A DNA stretch of 38,193 bases from Cellvibrionaceae bacterium. Its GTDB lineage: Bacteria > Pseudomonadota > Gammaproteobacteria > Pseudomonadales > Cellvibrionaceae. Position numbers and translations under genes: made by a program. The notes beneath the pieces were generated by a model that saw only the letters and a program-made list of their open reading frames with translations, was not told the DNA's origin and ran no database searches. Location: contig JAOXRT010000152.1 in the NCBI GenBank assembly GCA_025800365.1, positions 1 through 38,193 of the forward strand. Reading direction: 5' to 3'. Shown here piece by piece: positions 1 to 7,321 of this stretch (position 1 is the stretch's first letter; each line of letters opens with the position of its first letter).

Positions 1-1
1 C

Positions 2-862
2 TACCAAGGTGCAGCGCAGCGTTTGCAAACACTACTCGAAGAAGGGGTCACAACTGTAGAGGTTAAATCGGGATACGGGCTAAGTTTAGAGCAAGAGCTA
101 CGAATGTTGCGCATTGCCAAGCAGCTATCGACCGAGTTTCCAGTTCATGTCAGCACGACCTTATTGGCAGCCCATGCCCTGCCGCCGGAATTTAAAGACA
201 ATGCTGATGCTTATATAGATCTTGTTTGCCAAGAGATTATTCCGGCAGCCGCAGCCGAGAAGCTCGCCGATGCTGTCGATGTGTTTTGCGAGGGTGTTGG
301 TTTTAGCCCTGCTCAATGTCGTCGAGTTTTTGAAGCCGCAAAGGATCATGGCTTGGCGATCAAAGGCCATGTAGAGCAATTAAGTGATCTAGGTGGAGCT
401 AAGTTGGTGGCTGAGTTTGACGGCTGCTCAGTGGATCATATTGAGTATTTGCAAGCGGGCGATGTCGCGCACTTAAAAGAATCGAATACAGTGGCCGTTT
501 TGCTACCGGGTGCTTTCTATTCCTTAAAGGAAACACAGTTGCCACCTATTGCCGCCTTACGTGATGCCAATGTAGCGATGGCGGTTGCGACAGATTTAAA
601 CCCAGGAACTTCTCCTTTAGCTTCGCTGCGCCTAGCGATGAATCAAGCCTGCGTGCTATTTGGTTTAACACCGGAAGAGAGCTTACGTGGCGTCACCCAG
701 CATGCCGCCCAAGCTCTGGGTTTGTCGGCTCATAAGGGGCTGCTAAAAGTTGGCTTAGATGCTGACTTACTTATGTGGAATATAGGACACCCCAGTGAGC
801 TGAGTTACGGTTTTAATTTAGTTAAACCTGCGGCCATTATTCGCGAAGGTAATTGGTTGTAA
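2..862 (+). CDS. hutI: imidazolonepropionase HutI (5' end outside window)
   Basis: This is the C-terminal two thirds (286 residues visible) of 4-imidazolone-5-propanoate amidohydrolase. The enzyme catalyses the third step of histidine degradation, giving N-formimino-L-glutamate in the cytoplasm. The frame is open from base 2, so the true start lies left of the window; a TTG at 23 is internal. Amidohydrolase-fold signatures are visible: EVKSGYGL near the left edge, GHVEQLSDLGG and DHIEYL carrying metal or substrate histidines, and ATDLNPGTSP with the conserved Asp late in the barrel. The next gene is hutG on the same strand, which supports a hut operon. The gap of about 110 bases to hutG holds two copies of a 16-base repeat that may weakly terminate or attenuate. 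Assignment is firm; only the N-terminus is missing. Confidence 0.96.
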   Translation, partial: YQGAAQRLQTLLEEGVTTVEVKSGYGLSLEQELRMLRIAKQLSTEFPVHVSTTLLAAHALPPEFKDNADAYIDLVCQEIIPAAAAEKLADAVDVFCEGVGFSPAQCRRVFEAAKDHGLAIKGHVEQLSDLGGAKLVAEFDGCSVDHIEYLQAGDVAHLKESNTVAVLLPGAFYSLKETQLPPIAALRDANVAMAVATDLNPGTSPLASLRLAMNQACVLFGLTPEESLRGVTQHAAQALGLSAHKGLLKVGLDADLLMWNIGHPSELSYGFNLVKPAAIIREGNWL

Positions 863-879
863 GCATTTTTGGCATTAGG

Positions 880-924
880 CTTTTAGCTAATGGCTTTTTA
901 ACGCTAGCCTTTTAGCTAATGGCT
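880..924 (+). repeat. 16-bp direct repeat in the hutI-hutG gap
   Basis: CTTTTAGCTAATGGCT occurs at 880-895 and again at 909-924, 29 bases apart. The first copy lies in a small hairpin (CATTAG at 873-878 with CTAATG at 887-892) followed by GCTTTTT, so it could act as a weak intrinsic terminator between the two hut genes. The function is inferred only from base pairing. Confidence 0.6.
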
Positions 925-976
925 CTTACAGTCTTAAGCTCTTAAAATACTGATAAATAATAACTGAGGTATGCTG

Positions 977-1969
977 ATGTACAGCCCATTTGATGCGAAG
1001 TTATGGCAGGGCCGGGTGGATGACGAGGAAGATCGCCCTGCGCCACGTTGGCACCAAATTGTTAAGGATTTTGATCAGGCTGCCGGTAAATTGGAGCAAG
1101 CTCCGGTTTTGCTAGGCTTTGCCTGTGACGAAGGAGTGCGCCGCAACAAGGGGCGTGATGGTGCTGCAGAAGGCCCGACAGCGCTGCGCCAAGCCTTGGC
1201 CGGTTTAAGCTGGCAGCCGATAACTTACTTGGGTGCAGAGCTGAAAGAAAGCTTATTTGATGCCGGTACTGTGACCTGTGTTGGCCCAGATATGGAAGCG
1301 GCCCAACTTGAGTATGCCCATAAAGTCGCGAAGATTATTCAATCGGATGGTTTAGCGATTGGCCTGGGTGGTGGTCATGAAATTGCTTGGGCGAGTTATA
1401 GCGGTTTAGAAGCTGCGCTACGTCAGCAAGACAAAGATGTGGAGCAATTGGCGGTGCTCAATATCGATGCGCATTTGGATCTCAGAAAGCCTGCTGAGTA
1501 TGGCTCTTCCGGAACACCTTTTCGACAAATTGCGGAGCATCGTGAGCAGCGTGATTGGCCTTTTCACTATGCTTGTTTCGGTGTAAACCCCAGCGCAAAT
1601 ACGCGTGCTTTATTTGATTTTGCCGCTGATAAAGAGGTTTATTGGCGTGCCGATGTGGATTGTACGGAGTTAGATCTTCCTGCAATTGATTTGGCCCTAC
1701 GTGATTTTCTTGCTGACAAATCCGGCCTTTACCTGACTATTTGTTTGGATGCGATTTCGGCGCCTTTCGCTCCGGGTGTTAGCGCCCCGTCGGCCCTGGG
1801 CTTATCGCCAAATGTCGTGCTTCGTTTAATTCACCAGCTGCGCCAAATTTGCGATGAATTAAGTGTGCCTTTGTTGCTAGTTGATGTGGCTGAGATGAAC
1901 CCTAAATACGATATTGATAATCGTACCGCAAAGTTAGCGGCACGCCTTATTCAGGCCTGTGTAGAGTAG
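977..1969 (+). CDS. hutG: formimidoylglutamase HutG (arginase superfamily)
   Basis: Hydrolyses N-formimino-L-glutamate to glutamate and formamide, the last step of one branch of histidine degradation. It has 330 residues, a normal family length. Ureohydrolase metal motifs are visible: GGGHE at 131-135, DAHLD at 164-168 and ICLD followed by APGVSAP near 255-268. I chose the ATG at 977 over the ATG at 971 because the GAGGT at 966-970 sits six bases before 977 but directly abuts 971. In the third metal motif the first Asp of the arginase pattern (DxD) is Cys256 while Asp258 is kept; this may be normal for the HutG branch and was not checked. Follows hutI and is closed by a strong terminator. Confidence 0.93.
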   Translation: MYSPFDAKLWQGRVDDEEDRPAPRWHQIVKDFDQAAGKLEQAPVLLGFACDEGVRRNKGRDGAAEGPTALRQALAGLSWQPITYLGAELKESLFDAGTVTCVGPDMEAAQLEYAHKVAKIIQSDGLAIGLGGGHEIAWASYSGLEAALRQQDKDVEQLAVLNIDAHLDLRKPAEYGSSGTPFRQIAEHREQRDWPFHYACFGVNPSANTRALFDFAADKEVYWRADVDCTELDLPAIDLALRDFLADKSGLYLTICLDAISAPFAPGVSAPSALGLSPNVVLRLIHQLRQICDELSVPLLLVDVAEMNPKYDIDNRTAKLAARLIQACVE

Positions 1970-1992
1970 AGGCTAGCGCTATATAAAATGAG

Positions 1993-2013
1993 CGGGGCGA
2001 AAGCCCTGTTTTT
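1993..2013 (+). terminator. intrinsic terminator after hutG
   Basis: A 6-bp stem CGGGGC (1993-1998) pairs with GCCCTG (2003-2008) across a GAAA tetraloop, with one G-U pair, and is followed by five T (2009-2013). It lies 23 bases after the hutG stop and closes the hut operon. It may also help stop the convergent lipoprotein gene, though the opposite strand has a poorer T-tract. Confidence 0.8.
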
Positions 2014-2032
2014 GCGCTATTTGCTGTCTATA

Positions 2033-2251
2033 TCAGTCCTGATCCTTTTCCGACTCATCTTCTTCTTCTTCATCTTCATCTTCGTCGTCGCCGTCTGGAA
2101 TGGCGGCGTCCACAACGGCAACTGTTCCTTTAACCGCAACTTTACCGACGCCGATGACCGTAGATGCGGCCGCATCGGCAATGGCTACGACGGTACAGCC
2201 TTGCAAATTTAAAAGAACAAAAATAGAGAGTGCTAAGAGAAGTGTTTTCAT
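2033..2251 (-). CDS. small lipoprotein with poly-acidic C-terminus
   Basis: A 72-residue lipoprotein precursor. MKTLLLALSIFVLLNLQGC is a signal peptide ending in an LQGC lipobox, so the mature protein should start at Cys19 and be lipid-anchored. The mature part is a short Ala/Val-rich segment (AIADAAAS, VGKVAVKGTVAVVDAAIP) followed by a tail made almost entirely of Asp and Glu. I started at the ATG at 2251; a longer in-frame start at 2305 would put 18 polar residues before the signal peptide. The pattern resembles the small NF038104-type lipoproteins of Acinetobacter and Pseudomonas (recalled, not searched). The role is unknown. It stands alone between hutG (convergent) and the MFS gene. Confidence 0.75.
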   Translation of the reverse strand: MKTLLLALSIFVLLNLQGCTVVAIADAAASTVIGVGKVAVKGTVAVVDAAIPDGDDEDEDEEEEDESEKDQD

Positions 2252-2412
2252 AGAGTGGGTCTTAATGGAGTCGGTAATTACAAATGTTGGCAGCAATATG
2301 TCCATAACACAACGTACTATGTTATATGGGCTGGGCTATATGGACAGGATTGGCTCTCGAAGGTTCAAAAGCACGACTTAGAAATCAATTCCAATATCGT
2401 GTTTTGCAGCTA

Positions 2413-3696
2413 TTAAAAGCGAATGATTTTATGAAGAAACACACCGCTAATACTGGCGGCCACACATAAGAAAAACAAAGGCCAAATATTCACTTGGAAG
2501 TTACTGTCAGCCATGATTTGCCCCACTAAAAAGGTACCCAAGCCGCCACCTAAGATCATCGCAGTGCCGTTAAAAATACCAGAGCCCTGAGCGACCAAGT
2601 GTTGGGGGAATAGGCGTTGAACGACTGGGTGCTCACAGGCCGTAAAGGACGTAATGCAGCATACCCCAAGGGTGAATCCCAGCATGGTGACCATAAGTGA
2701 TTCTTGGTTAAAGGATAGAAATAAAGTTAAACCGCCCAAGAAAAAGCAAATGGCTGCGTTTAAGGCCCGGCGACTGGTCTTATCGCCTATCCAAGTGAAA
2801 GCAAACAAGGCCAAAAGAGAAAAAGCGTAGGGCACGGCATTGAGGTAGGCAAGGTCAGAGTATTCTACGTCGTCTCGACTGGATAAATAACTGGGCATCC
2901 AGTTGCTGATACCTACCGCGAGCATATTATTAAATATCCCCATGCACTGGGCGGCAATATACGCTGGGCTGCGAATCACCTGCCATAAAGCATAGCGTTG
3001 TTGTTGGCTGCTGTTATCAAAATCGCTGTGATCATCTTGTTTTGTCGGATGGTCTTTAACAAAGAGATAAACCAAGGGAAGGCTCAACAGTAAGCCAGCG
3101 ATGGCCAATAAATGAAAGCCACTGCGCCAGCCAAAATGGTGCATCACAGGTACCAATAATAATGGCCCAGTTAAAATTGCCATAAATAAGCCTGCCATCC
3201 AAATACCGGTAGCGCGACTGCGCTCGTTGTCAGTAAACCAGTTTTTGGTGAGCTGGTTCATCATCGGAACGTGAGTACCTTCGGATATACCCAGCAAGAT
3301 TCGGCTGGCAATAAAAACCAATAATAAATGACTGAAAACAGCGCCAAGGGAGGTAAAAATAGACCAAAGTACAATGATAATAAGAAGACTTTTTCTTGGT
3401 CCTAGCCGCGCTGCAAATGGCGTTAAAAATAAATTGGCTAGGCCATAAGCCATATAAAAGCAGCTCATCAATAAGCCGCCATAGTACTGTTTATCGCTGA
3501 GGCTCCACTGCATTTCTTCTGCGATTAGTGGTAGAGCTAAGCTGATATTCATGCGGTCGAGATAACCAATATACATGGTTATCATCAAAACCAAGGGAAT
3601 TTTCCAGCGACCTGGGTGCTGAATGGCTGGGGTGATATTTCCGGCCGGTGTTTTTAGATCGGCATTTTCCGTAGCAGTTGTTTGCGGGGCTGACAT
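2413..3696 (-). CDS. MFS permease, anion:cation symporter (ACS) family
   Basis: A 427-residue inner-membrane transporter with about 12 predicted membrane segments. The N-terminus carries the ACS-type start of helix 1 (MITMYIGYLDRMNISLALP) and the loop GPRKSLLIIIVLWSIFTSLGA, typical of sugar-acid, phthalate or tartrate permeases. Residues 1-30 are a polar cytosolic extension. The substrate cannot be read from the sequence; the family usually moves organic acids with H+ or Na+. It lies downstream of the PLP enzyme on the same strand, separated by about 120 bases, so the two may be co-transcribed and the substrate may relate to that enzyme. The start at 3696 has a weak GAGAAG-like upstream site. 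Confidence 0.88.
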   Translation of the reverse strand: MSAPQTTATENADLKTPAGNITPAIQHPGRWKIPLVLMITMYIGYLDRMNISLALPLIAEEMQWSLSDKQYYGGLLMSCFYMAYGLANLFLTPFAARLGPRKSLLIIIVLWSIFTSLGAVFSHLLLVFIASRILLGISEGTHVPMMNQLTKNWFTDNERSRATGIWMAGLFMAILTGPLLLVPVMHHFGWRSGFHLLAIAGLLLSLPLVYLFVKDHPTKQDDHSDFDNSSQQQRYALWQVIRSPAYIAAQCMGIFNNMLAVGISNWMPSYLSSRDDVEYSDLAYLNAVPYAFSLLALFAFTWIGDKTSRRALNAAICFFLGGLTLFLSFNQESLMVTMLGFTLGVCCITSFTACEHPVVQRLFPQHLVAQGSGIFNGTAMILGGGLGTFLVGQIMADSNFQVNIWPLFFLCVAASISGVFLHKIIRF

Positions 3697-3819
3697 AGGG
3701 CGACTTCTCGCTCAGCGTTTTATTATTTGTTGTTATGAACCTGCTCACCTTAATCCAAGCTTAAGACGAGCAAAGCCCCAGAGTTCAACTGTGCAATTTA
3801 GCGGGTATTGTTCTAAAAG

Positions 3820-5271
3820 TTAAGTGCTAAACATGCGATTTACAAATTCAGTGATAAGTTGGTCACGAATATTGTGCGGCATGGCGTTCAAGAGATTGTT
3901 AATTTCATCCATATTTTCAGGTGGCTCGCTGCCATCGCCGCCAAACATGGCTGCCAAATCACTAAATAATTGTGGGCTTGGATTTTCAAATAGGGCGGCA
4001 ATTTCTTCAGGCAACTCAACCATGGCAGCTTTGGCTTCATTATTGTCCAGTTCTTGCACACATTCTTTTAGATCGACTAAAAACTCTCTAAAACCATGTA
4101 AGTTTCCATGGCTGATGGTGAGGTGAATATTGGCTGGTGAAGCGCCGAAGGCAAATTGTGGCTGAATGTACCAGTTGCGCTTTTTCATTTGCTCAGCCAG
4201 TTTAAAGACATCAATCTTATCTGAACTGAAGGCCAGTAGATTCATTCTGGCATCGCCCAATAGATTGAGCTGGGGGATATCAGCGATAGCGCCACGGATT
4301 TCGTCGGCGGCAGCCTGGGTTTTTTCAACAAGTTCCAAATAGCCTTGTTTGCCTAGCTTATTCATTATTGCCCAGCAGGCAGCAACTGGGCCGGCACTCT
4401 TAGTGGACATCACTGTAGGGTTGATGACCGAGTAACCAGTCCAGCCAGACCATGCAAAGTACTGGTGACGGCGCATTAAGTGGCCATGTTTATACAAAAT
4501 AGCGGAGGCGCCTTTAGCGGCGTAGCCCAGTTTGTGGAAGTCCATGGATATTTGGGTAACGCCCGGTACGGAGAGATCGAATTCGCCAGTATCAAAACCG
4601 AGTTCTTTCGCAAACGGCAGGTACATTCCGCCGACACAACAATCGACATGCAGCAAAATGTCTTTTTCTAAAGCAATTTCACCGAGTTCCCGCACTGGGT
4701 CGATAACACCGTGTGCATAAGAAGGCGCTGAGGCTACCATCATAATAGTATTGGGAGTGATTGCTTCGGCCATGGCGACAGGGTCGGCGGTAAAACTAAT
4801 CGGGTCTACCGGCACTACAACGGGTTTGACATCAAAATAGTGGCAGGCTTTAAAGAAAGAAGCGTGTGCTGTTTCAGGTAGTAGCAACTCAGGCTCGCTA
4901 ATTTCTGGCTTATTCTCTCGAGCAAAGTCCCTTGCGGTTTTTACCGATAGGAGCAAACTCTCGGTGCCGCCGCTGGTAAAGCTGCCCTCGGCTTCTGGCC
5001 CACCATTCATAAGGTCTAGAGCCATGCGTAGTACATCCTTCTCCAGTTCCATCGCCGAGGGGAAGGTGGTTGGATCCAAGCCATTCTCGGTTAGGTACAT
5101 ATTGAAGGCGTCCTTCAAGAGCGACATGGCCTCGGGGCCTGCATCGTAAACGTAGGAGAAGACCCGGCCCTCGCGCCAATTGAGATCCTGCTTTTGGCGG
5201 TCTTTCAGCTCCTTTAATAGCTCCTCACTATCACGTCCTTGCATTGGAAATACGGCGTTTTCTTGGCTCAT
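3820..5271 (-). CDS. PLP-dependent decarboxylase/aldolase, sphingosine-1-phosphate-lyase-like
   Basis: A 483-residue group II decarboxylase-fold enzyme (fold type I PLP). Visible motifs are TSGGTES (99-105, phosphate and cofactor contact), HVDCCVGG (208-215, Asp210 for the pyridine nitrogen) and SMDFHKLGYAAKG (242-254, Lys247 forming the Schiff base). The HVDxCxGG and DxHKxGYxxKG patterns are closer to sphinganine-1-phosphate aldolase (DPL1/SGPL1) than to glutamate or tyrosine decarboxylases. The C-terminal 60 residues after the core are acidic and helical-looking. It may cleave long-chain base phosphates or act as an amino-acid decarboxylase. No signal peptide or membrane anchor is seen, unlike eukaryotic S1P lyase. 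A palindrome 39 bases before the start suggests repression. Confidence 0.82.
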   Translation of the reverse strand: MSQENAVFPMQGRDSEELLKELKDRQKQDLNWREGRVFSYVYDAGPEAMSLLKDAFNMYLTENGLDPTTFPSAMELEKDVLRMALDLMNGGPEAEGSFTSGGTESLLLSVKTARDFARENKPEISEPELLLPETAHASFFKACHYFDVKPVVVPVDPISFTADPVAMAEAITPNTIMMVASAPSYAHGVIDPVRELGEIALEKDILLHVDCCVGGMYLPFAKELGFDTGEFDLSVPGVTQISMDFHKLGYAAKGASAILYKHGHLMRRHQYFAWSGWTGYSVINPTVMSTKSAGPVAACWAIMNKLGKQGYLELVEKTQAAADEIRGAIADIPQLNLLGDARMNLLAFSSDKIDVFKLAEQMKKRNWYIQPQFAFGASPANIHLTISHGNLHGFREFLVDLKECVQELDNNEAKAAMVELPEEIAALFENPSPQLFSDLAAMFGGDGSEPPENMDEINNLLNAMPHNIRDQLITEFVNRMFST

Positions 5272-5309
5272 GGTTTTCTACTCGATATCAATGTCTATGG
5301 TTTAAATTC

Positions 5310-5333
5310 TTATTGGTACCATAGTACCAATAA
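5310..5333. promoter_or_regulatory. 24-bp perfect palindrome, probable operator
   Basis: TTATTGGTAC (5310-5319) and GTACCAATAA (5324-5333) form a perfect 10-4-10 inverted repeat in the gap between the PLP enzyme gene and the divergent RNA promoter at 5376. TTGGTnnnnnnACCAA-like arms recall GntR/FadR- or LacI-type sites, but the regulator is not identifiable here. The position suits control of either side. Confidence 0.7.
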
Positions 5334-5375
5334 GCTGATTAATGATACAAGAGTCATTGTTGTATTGATTATCCC

Positions 5376-5404
5376 TTGACCAGCTTGATCGCTGCCGTTA
5401 GTAT
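5376..5404 (+). promoter_or_regulatory. sigma70 promoter of the structured RNA
   Basis: TTGACC at 5376-5381 and TAGTAT at 5399-5404 are separated by exactly 17 bases. The predicted transcription start is near 5411. Both hexamers match the consensus at four or five of six positions, and the element feeds directly into the structured RNA. Confidence 0.75.
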
Positions 5405-5410
5405 GCTCGC

Positions 5411-5630
5411 ACTTTCATCCAGAGGGTGGCATTTCGCCATCGCCAACCTGCCAACTTGGGCAAGGTGGTTGCTGAGAAGGGACGACATAAGATCGTTCCC
5501 AGCGATGAGGCTAGCCGATTTACAAGACAGAGCTCTTGAATCGCTGGCAACAAAGCAAGGCTACAGGCATATCGAATATCGAGCCCTCACTGGATGTGTT
5601 TTTAAACACTAAACCTTTGAGGGCTTTTTT
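5411..5630 (+). ncRNA. structured RNA, riboswitch-like or stand-alone sRNA (about 220 nt)
   Basis: It has a promoter at its 5' end and an intrinsic terminator at its 3' end. A closing helix is possible: CATCCAG (5416-5422) pairs with CTGGATG (5590-5596), continued by AGGG (5423-5426) with CCCT (5584-5587). Inside are at least four local hairpins: GGTGGC/GCCATC around 5425-5441; CAACC plus TGCC with GGCA plus GGTTG around 5444-5471; GGGA-CGA/TCG-TTCCC around 5479-5500; AGCGAT/ATCGCT around 5501-5545, containing CAAG/CTTG. The closing helix uses the same CCCT bases as the terminator (5582-5589), so the two cannot form together. No known class (6S, lysine, cobalamin, SRP, RNase P, tmRNA) was recognised by eye. 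A 78-codon TTG frame here is not protein-like. Confidence 0.65.
5582..5630 (+). terminator. intrinsic terminator of the structured RNA
   Basis: AGCCCTCA (5582-5589) pairs with TGAGGGCT (5618-5625), followed by six T (5625-5630). A nested stem GTGTT/AACAC lies in the loop (5596-5609). The 5' arm overlaps the 3' arm of the RNA's closing helix, giving mutually exclusive folds. Confidence 0.78.
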
Positions 5631-5641
5631 GTGGCTGTCTA

Positions 5642-5660
5642 TTTGAACACGCTGTTCAAA
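5642..5660. promoter_or_regulatory. 19-bp palindrome upstream of the small ORF/MFS pair
   Basis: TTTGAACA (5642-5649), CGC, TGTTCAAA (5653-5660): a perfect 8-3-8 inverted repeat, about 90 bases before the small gene at 5753. The size and odd spacer suit a TetR-type operator; the tetR gene at 7299-7838 is a nearby candidate, but its own intergenic sites look different. Confidence 0.6.
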
Positions 5661-5752
5661 ATGTACTGTGGTAAATCCGATTTATTGCCAGAGCGAATGT
5701 GAAGCTAACCCCTAGCTATCACCTTTGTACTGTAATAATTTTGGAGAACATC

Positions 5753-6088
5753 ATGTCACGGGCCATTGATTTTTGGATAAGAAGTAACAGCCCCTTTTTA
5801 GGTTTGAACCGCAAGCGCTGCGTCAGTGAAATAAATCGCCAGAACTGTTTTAAGGCTGGCGTTTTGTTGAGCGATTCTTTGTATTTGTATTTAGCGGAAG
5901 GCAAAGTTCCCGGTAAGCGGGGCTCAATTTTTGCGTTGATCGCGTATAATCCTTTGAGTAAAACTACCCTTTGGCAAAAGAACTATACATGTCTGGATAC
6001 GGCTATAGAGCAATGTCAGCTGCAAGTTGCCGCATTGGCTTTGCCAACCCCTTGTCAGCAAAGTGCATCCGAGAACAACGCGGCTTAA
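5753..6088 (+). CDS. small hypothetical protein (111 aa)
   Basis: I do not recognise this protein. The ATG at 5753 has GGAGA at 5743-5747, a good ribosome site, and is preferred to a GTG at 5699. It is soluble, with no signal peptide or membrane segment and four scattered cysteines. A basic N-terminal third (LNRKRCVSEINRQNCF) leads into an apparently alternating strand region (SLYLYLAEGKVPGKRGSIFALIAY), then a helix-like stretch (LDTAIEQCQLQVAALAL) and a polar tail. It ends 36 bases before the MFS gene and probably shares its transcript. It lies about 120 bases after the structured RNA's terminator, so read-through would express it. Confidence 0.6.
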   Translation: MSRAIDFWIRSNSPFLGLNRKRCVSEINRQNCFKAGVLLSDSLYLYLAEGKVPGKRGSIFALIAYNPLSKTTLWQKNYTCLDTAIEQCQLQVAALALPTPCQQSASENNAA

Positions 6089-6124
6089 CGCACTGTTTTT
6101 ATTTTAGCTACCCAAAGGTGGCTT

Positions 6125-7321
6125 ATGAATAAAATGCAGCGTTACCTGGGGGTGGTGGGTAGCGCCTCTTTTGCCAATGGTATTCAAGTGGTGTTGTTAC
6201 CTTGGTTGGCGCTGCTGAGTTTGAACTCATCTGCACAAGAGCTGGGCTGGGTGCAGGCTAGCGTCTTATTGCCGAGCTTATTGCTAATGCTCGCCGGTGG
6301 GGTCTTAGCTGATCGCTACCCCAGCGTGAAATATTTAGCAGCTTTATATGCCTTACTAGCACTAGCTCATTTTTCATTACTGGGTTTGTTACACGCAGAT
6401 AATCTAGAGCTACCCGCTTTGATTATTTACGGAATGGCTATTGGTGCCATCAATGCCTTTATTCAACCCTTGCGCGAGCGCCTGCTAGCCAATGTTTCGA
6501 ACAGCTCAGTGCAACGATCTGTTAGCTGGGCCAGCTTTTTTCAGTACAGCTTACAGGCTAGTGGCGTATTGTTAGCTGGGCAATTAGATCAAGTGGGCAT
6601 AGGCTGGGTGTTAGCTTTACAGGTCTTGGCTTTACTGTTGGCCGCGATTTTGTGCCTTAGTTTGGGGGAAGTCCGCGCGAAGCGTTTTGAGCTTGCCGCC
6701 TGGTCATATGGCTTGGGGTATTGCTGGCGCAATAAAATTACTCGCAGTCTCACCGTCTTGGTCGCTTTTAATGGCTTTTTGCATATCGGTGCCTTTGTGG
6801 TGGTGCTACCGCTGTTAGTGCGCGATGTGTACCAACGCAGCGCCGATTTTTACGCCTGGTTGCAGCTGACCTTTGTATTGGGGACTATCCTCGCCACAAT
6901 GGCTTTGATTCGCAGGGCCGAGGTAAAGCGACCTGGTAGGGCGCTTTACTTATGTGTGTTTTATGCGGCGCTAGTTATGTTAGCGATAAGTGCTGGCCCG
7001 CTGCTTCGAGGTTTATTTATTTTGGTATTTTGCTGGGGCTTGTTGACCGGGGTTTCTGCCAGTTTAGGGCGCAGCCTCATGCAAAGCCAAGCTCCGCAAT
7101 CCTTGCGCGGGCGTTTGCTCTCTATTTATCAACTTGCTTTGTTTGGCTCCGCTCCTTTAGGTGCGATTGCTGCAGGTTACGGGGCAGAGCATTTTGGTTT
7201 ACCTATTGTGCTGCAGGTGTCGGCTGGGGCAAGTGTAGCGCTATTCTTGTCGGCTTGGTTTTTCAAAAGCCTTTGGTTGGCTGAACAAAATTCTCCAACT
7301 AAGGCAGAATCACCGAGATAA
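6125..7321 (+). CDS. MFS transporter, EntS/MFS_3-like exporter
   Basis: A 398-residue inner-membrane protein with about 12 hydrophobic segments. It has the short MFS motif ADRYPSVKYL after helix 2 and a late MQSQAPQSLRGRLLSIYQLALFGSAPLGAIAAG segment typical of the MFS_3/EntS-like exporter group (enterobactin exporters and relatives). The substrate is unknown. AAAGGTGG lies just before the ATG. Its last 23 bases overlap the 3' end of the convergent tetR gene (7299-7321), so transcription of each could interfere with the other. It probably forms a two-gene unit with the small protein at 5753. Confidence 0.82.
   Translation: MNKMQRYLGVVGSASFANGIQVVLLPWLALLSLNSSAQELGWVQASVLLPSLLLMLAGGVLADRYPSVKYLAALYALLALAHFSLLGLLHADNLELPALIIYGMAIGAINAFIQPLRERLLANVSNSSVQRSVSWASFFQYSLQASGVLLAGQLDQVGIGWVLALQVLALLLAAILCLSLGEVRAKRFELAAWSYGLGYCWRNKITRSLTVLVAFNGFLHIGAFVVVLPLLVRDVYQRSADFYAWLQLTFVLGTILATMALIRRAEVKRPGRALYLCVFYAALVMLAISAGPLLRGLFILVFCWGLLTGVSASLGRSLMQSQAPQSLRGRLLSIYQLALFGSAPLGAIAAGYGAEHFGLPIVLQVSAGASVALFLSAWFFKSLWLAEQNSPTKAESPR

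Noticed and set aside
1988-2381. Plus-strand frames over the acidic lipoprotein gene
   Set aside because: They are complements of the repetitive acidic codons and start inside the hutG terminator; the minus-strand lipoprotein signal is convincing.
5376-5612. 78-codon open frame starting with TTG inside the 5.4-kb RNA
   Set aside because: The TTG is part of the -35 box, no ribosome site precedes it, and the sequence is better explained by hairpins and a terminator. The frame ends inside the terminator loop.
5411-5630. 6S RNA, lysine riboswitch, cobalamin riboswitch or T-box
   Set aside because: Key conserved words of each class were looked for and not found in the right order; the AGGGTGG at 5423-5429 resembles a T-box word but is at the 5' end, not in an antiterminator.
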